Shown: piece after piece, positions 26,155 through 34,909 of the stretch
Layout of the letters: each line of letters opens with the position of its first letter
Position numbering within the stretch: position 1 is the stretch's first letter
DNA from: Lachnospiraceae bacterium
GTDB lineage: Bacteria > Bacillota > Clostridia > Lachnospirales > Lachnospiraceae
Direction of reading: 5' to 3'
Length of the DNA: 39,105 nt
Assembly (NCBI GenBank): GCA_024683645.1
Contig: JAIKYA010000176.1
Location: forward strand, 1 to 39,105
Translations under genes and position numbers: made by a program
The notes under the pieces: model-generated
What the model was told of the DNA's origin: nothing
Seen by the model: the letters and a program-made list of their open reading frames with translations, nothing else
The model's database searches: none

Positions 26155-26751
26155 TTACAGATACCTTAGTGCAGCCTTAAGTACATCCTCACTGCCTTCG
26201 GCCCCTTCTTCCTTCGCTTTTATTGCTGCAGCCCTCGCCTCTTTTGCACTGTAGCCCAGTGCCGTCAGGGCTTCCACAGCTTCCACCACCGCTGCGTCTG
26301 TTGTTTCTTCTTTTATCTCGCTAATATCTGCAAGTCCTACGGCATCTTCCACGCTCACTCTGCCCTTCAGATCGACTATGATCCTCTCGGCTGTCTTCTT
26401 TGCCACGCCCTGAGCCTTGCAGAGGGTCTTTATATCCTCTCCGAGTATGGCCATCCTTATTTCAGCTGCGGTAAGCTCGGAAAGCAGCGCCTGGGCAGCC
26501 TTGGGCCCGACCCCGCTCACTCCGGTCAGCTGTATGAACAGCTCCAGATCATCCTCCGAAGAGAAACCGTAAAGCTTGATCGCATCTTCCCTGACCGACG
26601 TGTAAGTATACACACATATCTCGCTTCCGTTCTTCGGGAGCATCATTATCCTTCCTGCCGGAAAGAAGACATTATAGCCTATCCCGCCTGCTTCAACTAT
26701 TATCCTGTCGGATTTCTTTGCCGCAAGTATCCCTTTTATGTATGCGTACAT
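26155..26751 (-). CDS. ruvA: Holliday junction branch migration protein RuvA
   Basis: Junction-recognising subunit of the RuvAB complex. The 198 residues show the N-terminal OB fold (MYAYIKGILAAKKSD), the two helix-hairpin-helix motifs (LTGVSGVGPKAAQALL and LCKAQGVAKKTAERII), and the flexible C-terminal domain III (ALTALGYSAKEARAA) that contacts RuvB. AGGA lies five bases before the ATG, which comes directly after the stop of the Gx-transporter gene. Confidence 0.97.
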   Translation of the reverse strand: MYAYIKGILAAKKSDRIIVEAGGIGYNVFFPAGRIMMLPKNGSEICVYTYTSVREDAIKLYGFSSEDDLELFIQLTGVSGVGPKAAQALLSELTAAEIRMAILGEDIKTLCKAQGVAKKTAERIIVDLKGRVSVEDAVGLADISEIKEETTDAAVVEAVEALTALGYSAKEARAAAIKAKEEGAEGSEDVLKAALRYL

Positions 26752-26753
26752 CT

Positions 26754-27275
26754 CTATCCTCTTTTCAATCGTTTATATACATTATCCGCTATCAGAGCAT
26801 TTATCAGCCCCGCAGCTTCTCCCGCGATACTCAGTATGGGCAGATAAAACATGAACATATATTCCGCCGCCTGCGCTCCCCCGGATATCAGCATTGCCAT
26901 CATAAACTGGGTGATATTATGAGCCACGCCTCCGGCCGCACTTACACCGTATATGGAAAACCTTCCGTCCTTCTTAAGCTTATTCATAAAGGCCAGACTT
27001 ACGGCCGCTCCGAAGAAGGAAAAGACCAGCATGCCCGGTGCCGCAAAAAGAACAGCAATGATAAAGGTTCTTATCAGGCTTATGAGAAGAGCACTCTTCA
27101 TCCCCCTGTCGTATAGCACGTAGAGGATCACCACATTGGCCAGTCCCAGTTTCACTCCGGGAAAGCCGATGTTTACAGGCAGCAGCATTTCCACATAGCC
27201 TGCCAGTACTGCAAGCGCCAGGAGCATGCCCAGAATACTTATATCTTTTGCATTCCCCCTACCTTGCGATGGCAT
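26754..27275 (-). CDS. Gx transporter family membrane protein (heptaprenyl diphosphate synthase component I-like)
   Basis: A 173-residue polytopic membrane protein with about five to six spans. The conserved GFPGVKLGLANVVILYVLY and the GGVAHNITQF stretch mark the Gx transporter family (annotated historically as heptaprenyl diphosphate synthase component I). The family resembles ECF-type vitamin transporters in size and layout, but the substrate is unknown, and I do not claim quinone synthesis from this alone. GGAGG lies six bases before the ATG. It overlaps the NusG-domain-II gene by 17 bases, and the same pair is found together in many Clostridia, suggesting a shared function. Confidence 0.85.
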   Translation of the reverse strand: MPSQGRGNAKDISILGMLLALAVLAGYVEMLLPVNIGFPGVKLGLANVVILYVLYDRGMKSALLISLIRTFIIAVLFAAPGMLVFSFFGAAVSLAFMNKLKKDGRFSIYGVSAAGGVAHNITQFMMAMLISGGAQAAEYMFMFYLPILSIAGEAAGLINALIADNVYKRLKRG

Positions 27276-27627
27276 CGATGCCCTCCCTGCCGTTTCCTTC
27301 GCCTCTTATCACCAGGTGATGCGGAAGACAGATGATACTGCCGCCCTTCCTGCTTATCTTCATCCTCATGCAGTCACCGCCCGGACAGTCGCTGTCTGTA
27401 ATGGACGCCGTACCGTTCTGTATGTTCAGCGTATTTCGTCCGTGCTCTGTTTCTATTTCATATACACCGTCATCTGCAAGGCTGTATTCGGCCAGCTTTC
27501 TTTCATTTTCATAAACGATCACATGATCTGCCCCGGTTCCGCCGAGTGTACTTATCAGCCCGAAGATCAATAAAACAACTGCCGACAGTGTGATCACTGC
27601 CAGCAGCATCTTGTCAGCCTTTTTCAT
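27259..27627 (-). CDS. NusG domain II-containing secreted or anchored protein
   Basis: A 122-residue protein with one N-terminal membrane span (about 8-28) and an extracellular beta-rich domain. The [12 protein letters not shown] segment with its paired Cys and the ICLPHHLVI segment are typical of the NusG_II family, which is unrelated in function to transcription factor NusG. The role is not established; family members often sit beside the Gx transporter and ApbE-like flavin transferases. The ATG overlaps the leuD stop by 14 bases and lacks a strong ribosome site, so translation is probably coupled to leuD. Confidence 0.85.
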   Translation of the reverse strand: MKKADKMLLAVITLSAVVLLIFGLISTLGGTGADHVIVYENERKLAEYSLADDGVYEIETEHGRNTLNIQNGTASITDSDCPGGDCMRMKISRKGGSIICLPHHLVIRGEGNGREGIDAIAR

Positions 27628-28102
27628 TAATATAGTTGATCAGCCCTTCTGCTTTGATTATCTTCTGCATGAACTCGGGAAAAGCCTGTCCCTTATAGCT
27701 CTTTCCCGTTGTGTTATCGGTGATCAGACCGCTGTCAAAATCAATGCTGACCTCATCCCCTGCCTTTATCTCCCTGGCTGCTTCGGGGCACTCGATTATC
27801 GGAAGTCCTATATTAATGGAATTCCTGTAGAATATCCTTGCAAAGGTTTCCGCTATGACACAGGATATTCCTGCCGCTTTTATCGCGATCGGTGCATGCT
27901 CTCTTGATGAGCCGCAGCCGAAATTCTTATTTGCGACCATTATATCTCCGGGCCTGACATTGTTCACGAAGTCCTTATCTATATCCTCCATGCAGTGTGT
28001 AGCCAGTTCCTTCGGATCCGAGGAATTAAGGTATCTTGCAGGTATGATCACGTCCGTATCAACATTGTCTCCGTATTTAAATACTCTTCCTTTTGCTTCC
28101 AT
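27614..28102 (-). CDS. leuD: 3-isopropylmalate dehydratase small subunit
   Basis: With LeuC, isomerises 2- to 3-isopropylmalate in leucine synthesis. The 162 residues start with [22 protein letters not shown], and [12 protein letters not shown] and [14 protein letters not shown] are the usual substrate-site motifs. The length is that of the short, LeuD2-type subunit. AAGGAGAG lies seven bases before the ATG. It follows leuC after 38 bases, the standard order. Confidence 0.96.
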   Translation of the reverse strand: MEAKGRVFKYGDNVDTDVIIPARYLNSSDPKELATHCMEDIDKDFVNNVRPGDIMVANKNFGCGSSREHAPIAIKAAGISCVIAETFARIFYRNSINIGLPIIECPEAAREIKAGDEVSIDFDSGLITDNTTGKSYKGQAFPEFMQKIIKAEGLINYINEKG

Positions 28103-28140
28103 TATCGTTCTCTCCTTATCTTTTTACATCCTTCGTCTTT

Positions 28141-29394
28141 TTATTCCGGTGCCACTATCCTGCCTGCTATCGCAGATGCCGCAGCCACTGCGGGAGACGC
28201 AAGATAGATCTCGGAATTGATATGTCCCATACGGCCGACAAAGTTTCTGTTAGTTGTCGATACACACTTTTCCCCGTCACCGAGTATACCCATATATCCT
28301 CCGAGGCAGGGACCGCAGGTAGGCGTAGATACAACACAGCCTGCTTTTATAAAGGTCTTCAGATACCCCTTTTCCATACATTCAAGATAAATGGCCTGCG
28401 TCGCAGGTATCACGATGCAGCGCATACCTTTCGCAATATGCTTTCCTTCAAGTATCTCCGCTGCTATACGCATATCCTCCATGCGTCCGTTTGTACATGA
28501 GCCTATCACGACCTGATCTATCACTATATCACCCGCTTCATCAACGGTGTGCGTATTTTCGGGAAGATGAGGATACGAAACCGTAGGTTTGAGCTTATCC
28601 AGCTCTATCACATATTCTTCATCATATACCGCATCAGCATCGGCTTCATACACCTTATATTCACGTGTGGTATGCTCCTTAAGATACTCAACTGTCTTGT
28701 CGTCTACAGGGAAGATACCGTTTTTTCCTCCAGCTTCTATGGCCATATTGGCAATGGTAAAACGGTCATCCATTGACAGATACTTCAGCCCGTCTCCGAC
28801 AAACTCCATAGACTTGTAAAGTGCACCGTCCACACCTATCATTCCTATGATATGCAGGATGATGTCCTTACCGCTTATCCATTTTGCAGGCTTGCCTGTG
28901 AGTACGAACTTTATTGCAGAAGGTACCTTAAACCATGCTTCGCCCGTAGCCATTCCGGCTGCCATATCCGTAGAACCTACGCCTGTGGAAAAAGCTCCGA
29001 GCGCACCGTAGGTACAGGTATGCGAATCCGCGCCGATTATCACGTCTCCCGGTACGGTCAGTCCTTTCTCGGGAAGCAGGGCATGTTCTATTCCCATCTC
29101 TCCTACTTCAAAATAATTGCTTATATTGTTTTCCTTTGCAAAGTTCCTGACACATCTGCAGTGTTCGGCACTCTTTATATCCTTATTGGGTACGAAATGA
29201 TCGGGAACAAGTGCTATCTTATCCTTGTCAAATACTCCCTTTTTCTCAAATTTCTCCATCTCATGTATGGCCACCGGCGAGGTGATATCATTTCCCAACA
29301 CCAGATTCAGTTTAGCCATGATCAGCTGTCCGGCTTCTACTTTCTCAAGTCCTGCGCCGGCTGCCAGGATCTTCTGAGTCATTGTCATTCCCAT
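28141..29394 (-). CDS. leuC: 3-isopropylmalate dehydratase large subunit
   Basis: Aconitase-family [4Fe-4S] enzyme subunit of leucine synthesis. The 417 residues are of the shorter LeuC2/archaeal-like type. Cluster ligands are visible in IGSCTNGR and in [10 protein letters not shown], and [20 protein letters not shown] is the typical substrate region. GGAGG lies eight bases before the ATG at 29394. It follows the chemoreceptor-like gene by 32 bases. Confidence 0.97.
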   Translation of the reverse strand: MGMTMTQKILAAGAGLEKVEAGQLIMAKLNLVLGNDITSPVAIHEMEKFEKKGVFDKDKIALVPDHFVPNKDIKSAEHCRCVRNFAKENNISNYFEVGEMGIEHALLPEKGLTVPGDVIIGADSHTCTYGALGAFSTGVGSTDMAAGMATGEAWFKVPSAIKFVLTGKPAKWISGKDIILHIIGMIGVDGALYKSMEFVGDGLKYLSMDDRFTIANMAIEAGGKNGIFPVDDKTVEYLKEHTTREYKVYEADADAVYDEEYVIELDKLKPTVSYPHLPENTHTVDEAGDIVIDQVVIGSCTNGRMEDMRIAAEILEGKHIAKGMRCIVIPATQAIYLECMEKGYLKTFIKAGCVVSTPTCGPCLGGYMGILGDGEKCVSTTNRNFVGRMGHINSEIYLASPAVAAASAIAGRIVAPE

Positions 29395-29426
29395 TTTTTT
29401 CTCCTCCGGGTTATATTATTGGCTTA

Positions 29427-30623
29427 TTAAGCCTTATCTTTTACCGCATCCCCGTACTCTTTCAGGGATTCGGCCATTTTCCGTTCTTCTCTCGTCCTTT
29501 TCTGTTCCAGAAGCATCAGATCATAGATGCCGTTTGTAAGGGCCGCTATGTCATTTGCCATATCCTCGTTGTTCTGCACGAGTCTGTTTATGCACTCAGC
29601 CGCGTTCTCCAGACCAGTGTCCAGCCTGGCATTATTCTCTCTGCAGTCGCGTCCGTAGTCCCTGCATTCATCTGTCTCGTCTTTGGTGAGTCTCAGTATG
29701 TTCCTTATCTGTATGACCTGGAGCATCACCTCATCGGTCTTCTCGCTCATCTTTGAGGAAAGCTGCTTTATCTCATCAAGCGCTCCCGAAACCTGTATGT
29801 TTATTACTCCTGCCCTCGCCATATCAAGCGAGGTATTCATCGCATAAAGGTTTAACTGCGAAGCAACGGATTGCAGCAGTGTCATTTCATTATACATGCT
29901 CTCAAGCAGTGCATTCCCCGACTCGGTCACTCCGTCCAGCCGGTCAAAGCCTTCATTCATGCGCTCAAATGCAGTTTCATTTTCTTCCTTCAGCCTGTCA
30001 TTTTTGCCAAGCGTGGCTGTCAGTTTTTTAGTCTCTTCGTAGACGAGATCCTTTTTTTGATTGATCTTATCCTGCAGCGGCAGAGTCTGTTCCAGATTTT
30101 TCTCCATCCTGCTGCTAATCTCACTGATGCTTTCCTGTCTGTCTCCTAGGCTCTTCACCTCATTTAAATACTTTTCCGACTGAAGCTTTGCTCCTTCCCT
30201 GCTCAGCCGGTTTTCGCGAAAAGCATTATCAAGATCTTCCCTTGCGTCACTCAGTTCCCTGCTGATATCACGTATATGTTCGGTCTGCTCACGCAGAGAT
30301 TCAGCCAGAAGTCTCAGATCCCTTTCTCCGCCTTCAGTCGTCCGGTCTTTAAGCATAAGATAGCTTGCCCTGTCTACCGGCGCAAACATCGTATTTATCT
30401 TCCGTGTCACAAACAGCGATGCCGCGATCATGGGTATAAGATAGATCACAAGCAGTATAGCGGCACCGGTATAATACTTTTTCATATCGTCCACGATAAG
30501 CAGAAGTATCACGATACTCAATATATATACCACAAGAAAGGTGACGGCAAAACATGCCGTCACCAGCTGGTTTACCGGTTTGGCGAAAGAAGTTTTCTGA
30601 TTTTTCATTCTTTTACGTACCAT
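29427..30623 (-). CDS. Degenerate chemoreceptor-like membrane protein
   Basis: A protein of about 398 residues with two adjacent N-terminal membrane spans and a long coiled coil. The segment LNLYAMNTSLDMARAG aligns with the methyl-accepting chemotaxis hairpin tip (normally LLALNAAIEAARAGE), but the residues after it (VINIQVSGALDEIKQL) keep only part of the canonical pattern. It has no periplasmic sensor loop of note. It therefore looks like an MCP-derived signalling or scaffolding protein, perhaps one that no longer drives CheA. The start is uncertain: the ATG at 30623 follows a strong hairpin by ten bases and has only a poor ribosome site; another ATG is at 30608. An upstream extension to 30689 would read through the hairpin and is unlikely. 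It splits ilvC from leuC. Confidence 0.65.
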   Translation of the reverse strand: MVRKRMKNQKTSFAKPVNQLVTACFAVTFLVVYILSIVILLLIVDDMKKYYTGAAILLVIYLIPMIAASLFVTRKINTMFAPVDRASYLMLKDRTTEGGERDLRLLAESLREQTEHIRDISRELSDAREDLDNAFRENRLSREGAKLQSEKYLNEVKSLGDRQESISEISSRMEKNLEQTLPLQDKINQKKDLVYEETKKLTATLGKNDRLKEENETAFERMNEGFDRLDGVTESGNALLESMYNEMTLLQSVASQLNLYAMNTSLDMARAGVINIQVSGALDEIKQLSSKMSEKTDEVMLQVIQIRNILRLTKDETDECRDYGRDCRENNARLDTGLENAAECINRLVQNNEDMANDIAALTNGIYDLMLLEQKRTREERKMAESLKEYGDAVKDKA

Positions 30624-30632
30624 ACATTCCAC

Positions 30633-30672
30633 AAGACCGGCAGAAGATAAACACTTATCCTCTGCCGGTCTT
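30633..30672 (-). promoter_or_regulatory. Long perfect hairpin between ilvC and the chemoreceptor-like gene
   Basis: An 18-bp stem: AAGACCGGCAGA with TCTGCCGGTCTT, extended by GGATAA with TTATCT around a GUGU loop. The one imperfect position is a G-U pair in minus-strand RNA but an A-C mismatch on the plus strand, so the structure favours the minus-strand transcript. No U run follows on the minus strand, so it is not a plain terminator. The 3' arm ends ten bases before the likely start codon of the next gene. Confidence 0.7.
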
Positions 30673-30677
30673 TTATA

Positions 30678-30702
30678 CTGATGATACACTGCCGGTCATC
30701 AG
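30678..30702 (-). promoter_or_regulatory. Second hairpin just after the ilvC stop, sharing a motif with the next hairpin
   Basis: Minus-strand CTGATGA pairs with TCATCAG over an 11-base loop, starting four bases after the ilvC stop. The loop and stem edge carry GACCGGCAG, the same nine bases as the 5' arm of the hairpin at 30633-30672, so the 3' arm of that hairpin could pair with either copy. Confidence 0.55.
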
Positions 30703-30705
30703 GTT

Positions 30706-31767
<1,062 letters not shown>

Positions 31768-31780
31768 TTAACTGAATAAA

Positions 31781-32281
31781 CTAGTCCAAATGAACTACAT
31801 CCTTGCTGCCGCGGGTAAGTCCCGTTATACCAGTACGTGCAAGCTCAAGTATATTGTAATTACCGAGCAGCCCGAGGAATGCCTCTATCTTGGACTGGTT
31901 ACCGGTAAGCTCGATGATCATGCTCTCTTCACTGACATCAATGATGTTTGCCCTGAAGATATTGGCGATCGAGATAACGCCTTCCCTGGTCTTATCGGTC
32001 ACTTCCACCTTTATAAGGCAGAGTTCCCTGTATACCGACTCATCCGGCTCAAGAACCTTTATATTCCTGACGTCCACGAGCTTCTCGACCTGCTTCTCTA
32101 TCTGGTCAAGTATCTCGTCATCACCGGAAGTGATAATCGTGATCCTTGAATATCTGGGATCCGAGGTCACTCCGGCTGTGATAGATTCTATATTATATCC
32201 TCTTCTGGAAAAAAGCCCCGATATACGGCTCAGTACACCGTAGGTATTATCCGCAAGAAGCTGAAATACTTTTCTGTTCAT
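31781..32281 (-). CDS. ilvN: Acetolactate synthase small (regulatory) subunit
   Basis: Binds valine and modulates the catalytic subunit. The 166 residues show the N-terminal ACT domain (LADNTYGVLSRISGLFSRRGYNIES) and the C-terminal regulatory domain. The length matches the IlvH/IlvN form. GGAGG lies six to seven bases before the ATG. The large subunit ilvB is not beside it in this window; the next gene upstream is an unrelated ATPase, so ilvB must lie elsewhere or be absent. Confidence 0.95.
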   Translation of the reverse strand: MNRKVFQLLADNTYGVLSRISGLFSRRGYNIESITAGVTSDPRYSRITIITSGDDEILDQIEKQVEKLVDVRNIKVLEPDESVYRELCLIKVEVTDKTREGVISIANIFRANIIDVSEESMIIELTGNQSKIEAFLGLLGNYNILELARTGITGLTRGSKDVVHLD

Positions 32282-32320
32282 TTTATTCCTCCGCCCGGGA
32301 TGATTCGCAAAACATTAATA

Positions 32321-32348
32321 AATATATCACATTCGCCGTAAAAGTCAA
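32321..32348 (-). promoter_or_regulatory. Sigma-A promoter of the ilvN-ilvC operon
   Basis: Minus-strand TTGACT (32343-32348) and TATATT (32321-32326) are 16 bases apart. The predicted start near 32314 leaves a leader of only about 33 bases before ilvN, too short for a T-box or a leader-peptide attenuator. Confidence 0.6.
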
Positions 32349-32360
32349 ATAGCATCTGCT

Positions 32361-32478
32361 CAGCGGTATAATTCCGCTGCCGACAGAATATACGAGGAAT
32401 TCTCTTGATTTAATGTTCAAATTAATGCATTATCTCGATAATCGACAGTAATATGTCCTGTTTCGAGCATTTTACTGT
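32361..32478. repeat. Cluster of inverted repeats between the ATPase gene and ilvN
   Basis: Three dyads lie in this AT-rich gap: CAGCGG/CCGCTG (32361-32379), ATTATC/GATAAT (32429-32442), and ACAGTAA/TTACTGT with a 20-base gap (32445-32478). None is followed by a U run on the minus strand, so I do not call them terminators. They could be the 3' end of the ATPase transcript or binding sites. Confidence 0.3.
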
Positions 32479-32520
32479 TCAAAAATCCGGAAACTTGCGA
32501 TGAGCAACACCATTATCAAC

Positions 32521-33555
32521 TCAGTAACTTTTTATCACTTCGCTAAACCTCGGAAGAGCAAGAGCCACATATCCATACTCGGGACAATTTATGATCCCTT
32601 TTTTGATCAGACCGTCTCTGTATCTTGAAAATGTCCCGCTGCTGATAGACATTTTTTTGCATATATCACCTGTTTTGATCTGTTCGTCTGACATCAGACG
32701 AAGGATCTCTTTTTCTTTTTTTGTAAGAGAAGTCCATATTTTCCTGTAGACGAAATCATCCAGCAGACTGTCGTATTCATCCAGGATCTTATTCATTCCC
32801 CTGTTCCTGTTATTCCAATATGACACGCCCAAGGCCTGAAAGGCAAAAGCGTATCCTTTGGTCATTGCAGCCAGTCCGGCTGCTTTATCTTCCTCAATGT
32901 CAAATATCTCTTTGTACTGTCTGGTAATCTGCAGCAGACTTAAAGGTCCGGTAGTGATCTTAGGCGTTCTTAAAAGAAAAGTAAGCGAAGGATCATTCTG
33001 AATGGCACTGAGATTCTCAAACAATCCCGTCATTATAAGATATACAGGATAATCCTGCCTGACAAATATCTGGAACTGACTTGCAAAGATCTTCATGTTT
33101 TCATCATGAACAACTTCATCTATTGTCAGAAGAACTTTTATCTTTTTTCTGAACAGCCCTTTAAAACACTTGTCGATTATACCGACATAATCCGTTGATC
33201 TTTCTTCAGCATCGATACCTATACCGAATCCGCCGGCAGATACATTAAACCCTTTATTAAGCATAACGTGTCCGGGTTTACTCATATCCTGAAGACGTAT
33301 CGCAAAATTCCCAAGAAGATCCATGGTAGGATTCAGGTTTATAACGATCCACTTATTGTCCGCCGCTAATTCTTTAGCTATGGTGGTCATTAATACCGTT
33401 TTCCCGCTCCCTCGGATCCCCTCGATCATAAAAACCTGACTTACAGGATTTTGAGCATTAAAATCATTAATTATCCTGTCAGTATCCTCATATCGCGAGA
33501 TCAGTCTGTTGGGCTGTTTTCCGAATGTGATTGTAAAAGGGTTTTCTTTTCCCAT
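32521..33555 (-). CDS. AAA-type ATPase with C-terminal winged helix-turn-helix
   Basis: A 344-residue P-loop ATPase of a family common in clostridia (AAA_16/ORC-like, often annotated only as ATP-binding protein). It starts NPFTITFGKQPNRLISR, has Walker A GIRGSGKT (46-53) and a Walker B VLLTIDE (141-147), then LIMTGLFENL as a sensor region, and a C-terminal winged helix (about 285-344: SLTKKEKEILRLMSDEQIKTG). It resembles STAND or Orc1/Cdc6-type proteins in layout. The function is not known; DNA binding through the winged helix is likely. GGAGG lies six bases before the ATG, and repeats cover its promoter. Confidence 0.82.
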   Translation of the reverse strand: MGKENPFTITFGKQPNRLISRYEDTDRIINDFNAQNPVSQVFMIEGIRGSGKTVLMTTIAKELAADNKWIVINLNPTMDLLGNFAIRLQDMSKPGHVMLNKGFNVSAGGFGIGIDAEERSTDYVGIIDKCFKGLFRKKIKVLLTIDEVVHDENMKIFASQFQIFVRQDYPVYLIMTGLFENLSAIQNDPSLTFLLRTPKITTGPLSLLQITRQYKEIFDIEEDKAAGLAAMTKGYAFAFQALGVSYWNNRNRGMNKILDEYDSLLDDFVYRKIWTSLTKKEKEILRLMSDEQIKTGDICKKMSISSGTFSRYRDGLIKKGIINCPEYGYVALALPRFSEVIKSY

Positions 33556-33584
33556 TACTTCCTCCGTTATCCTCTGCTACAGAA

Positions 33585-33613
33585 ATCTTACCATAACCCA
33601 TCGCGAATTGCAA
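33585..33613 (-). promoter_or_regulatory. Sigma-A promoter of the ATPase gene
   Basis: Minus-strand TTGCAA (33608-33613) and TAAGAT (33585-33590) are 17 bases apart. The start would lie near 33578, leaving about 23 bases with the GGAGG site before the ATG. The -10 overlaps the nearest copy of the 11-bp repeat described separately. Confidence 0.6.
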
Positions 33614-33675
33614 ATCTCAACATAGCTTATCATAACTTTCGATAAAGCGCAGAACTCATCATAACTTATCATAAC
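33587..33675 (-). repeat. Four copies of an 11-bp operator-like repeat upstream of the ATPase gene
   Basis: On the plus strand CTTATCATAAC occurs exactly at 33626-33636 and 33665-33675, with one-base variants at 33587-33597 (CTTACCATAAC) and 33655-33665 (CTCATCATAAC). The core TTATCATAA is itself a palindrome around a central base. Starts are 39, 29 and 10 bases apart, so the two exact copies and the promoter copy are spaced 39 and 39. The first copy overlaps the -10. This looks like a cooperative repressor site. Confidence 0.7.
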
Positions 33676-33681
33676 TTTATC

Positions 33682-34899
33682 TTATCTGAATTTAGTCCCG
33701 GATCCGCTGTTTTTAAGTTCCTGCTTGTTTTTGTACATATTATCGTCGGCGCGCTGCTGGCATTTAAGGAAGCTGTCCTTATCACCCATGAATCTGTCGT
33801 AGCCTATGCCCATGGAGATCAGATACGGCTTATTCTCCTTTTCGCATCTGCCATAAACCTTTTTCCGTATATCCTCGATCAGCTCCTTCAGTTCATCTTC
33901 GCGGGACACATGGGTTATCATGATAAACTCATCTCCGCCGTATCGTCCGAGAAATACAGGATAATTGCGGATGCGTACCGCATCCATCAGTGCTGCCGAG
34001 ATAAGTACCAGTGCCTTATCTCCTTCCGCATGGCCGCAGATATCATTGATCTTCTTAAAATCATTGATATCCATCATCACCACGTAGTCCTGTCTTCCCT
34101 CCATACGAAGATTCGAGTACTGCGAAGTGTATCGCTTCAGCTGCGCCCTGTTATTCAGTTTGGTCAGAGGATCCGTTGATATCTGGCTGTCCATAGACTG
34201 TATATAGAAGATGATCATAAAGATAGTCGCACTGAAGCAGAAAATAGGCAGCGCCGGCATGATCAGCATCTGCGCAAGACCGCCCATCACCACGATCAGG
34301 GGGAAAAAGCCGATATAGAGATGTTTTTTCTTTTCTACCTTATTCTCTTCCTTTACGGCGGCTTTTACCGCATAGATTATCACCGCTATCAGATAGATAT
34401 ACGGAACCGTAACGAGAAATCCGTCAAATACCCGGGTATTCTTCATATCCTCTCCTATGAGGATATGCGGATCTATCATATAGGTTATTATCAGCACCAG
34501 AGTTGAAAGGGCAAACGGAAGACTGAGGAGTAACCTGAGCGCCGGCTTGTTTCTGTCCGGTATCTGCTCGACAGCCAGCACGTACAAAAGCCAGGTATAT
34601 ATAATCCCGGTCATGATCACGAAATTGGAAAGATTGGTAAGAAGTACCGTGATGGTATTTACAGCCAATACCCCTGAATCAACGCCTGCCCATATGGCAT
34701 CGGAAATAAAGTATGCCATAAAAGCGACCAGCGCGTGGTCATACTTGAGCTGTTTCTCCTGCCTGTCAATACTCATACGGTCATTGGCAAGCATGATGCC
34801 AAAGATTATGGCTCCGACTATATTTGATGAAGCATAATAAATAAAATACTCGGACAAATCCCACCTCTTAAAAGTATCCGTTTTTACCGGATCCCTCAT
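33682..34899 (-). CDS. Membrane GGDEF diguanylate cyclase
   Basis: Makes c-di-GMP from two GTP. The 405 residues have about seven to eight membrane spans (20-40, 55-80, 85-110, 118-140, 158-181, 193-215 and 218-234) and a C-terminal GGDEF domain (about 240-395) with DPLTKLNNRAQL, VVMMDINDFKKIND and an intact GGDEF (321-325). The RxxD inhibitory site normally five residues before it is absent, so product inhibition by that route is not expected. The ATG lies ten bases after the HD-GYP stop, with GGAG nearby, so they form an operon. Confidence 0.93.
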   Translation of the reverse strand: MRDPVKTDTFKRWDLSEYFIYYASSNIVGAIIFGIMLANDRMSIDRQEKQLKYDHALVAFMAYFISDAIWAGVDSGVLAVNTITVLLTNLSNFVIMTGIIYTWLLYVLAVEQIPDRNKPALRLLLSLPFALSTLVLIITYMIDPHILIGEDMKNTRVFDGFLVTVPYIYLIAVIIYAVKAAVKEENKVEKKKHLYIGFFPLIVVMGGLAQMLIMPALPIFCFSATIFMIIFYIQSMDSQISTDPLTKLNNRAQLKRYTSQYSNLRMEGRQDYVVMMDINDFKKINDICGHAEGDKALVLISAALMDAVRIRNYPVFLGRYGGDEFIMITHVSREDELKELIEDIRKKVYGRCEKENKPYLISMGIGYDRFMGDKDSFLKCQQRADDNMYKNKQELKNSGSGTKFR

Positions 34900-34909
34900 C
34901 TGCTCCGTA

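Noticed and set aside
30624-30689. N-terminal extension of the chemoreceptor-like protein
   Set aside because: The extra 22 codons are the hairpin sequence itself and have no ribosome site or family support.
32282-32320. Possible T-box or leader-peptide attenuator before ilvN
   Set aside because: The predicted leader is only about 33 bases, too short, and no T-box sequence is visible.
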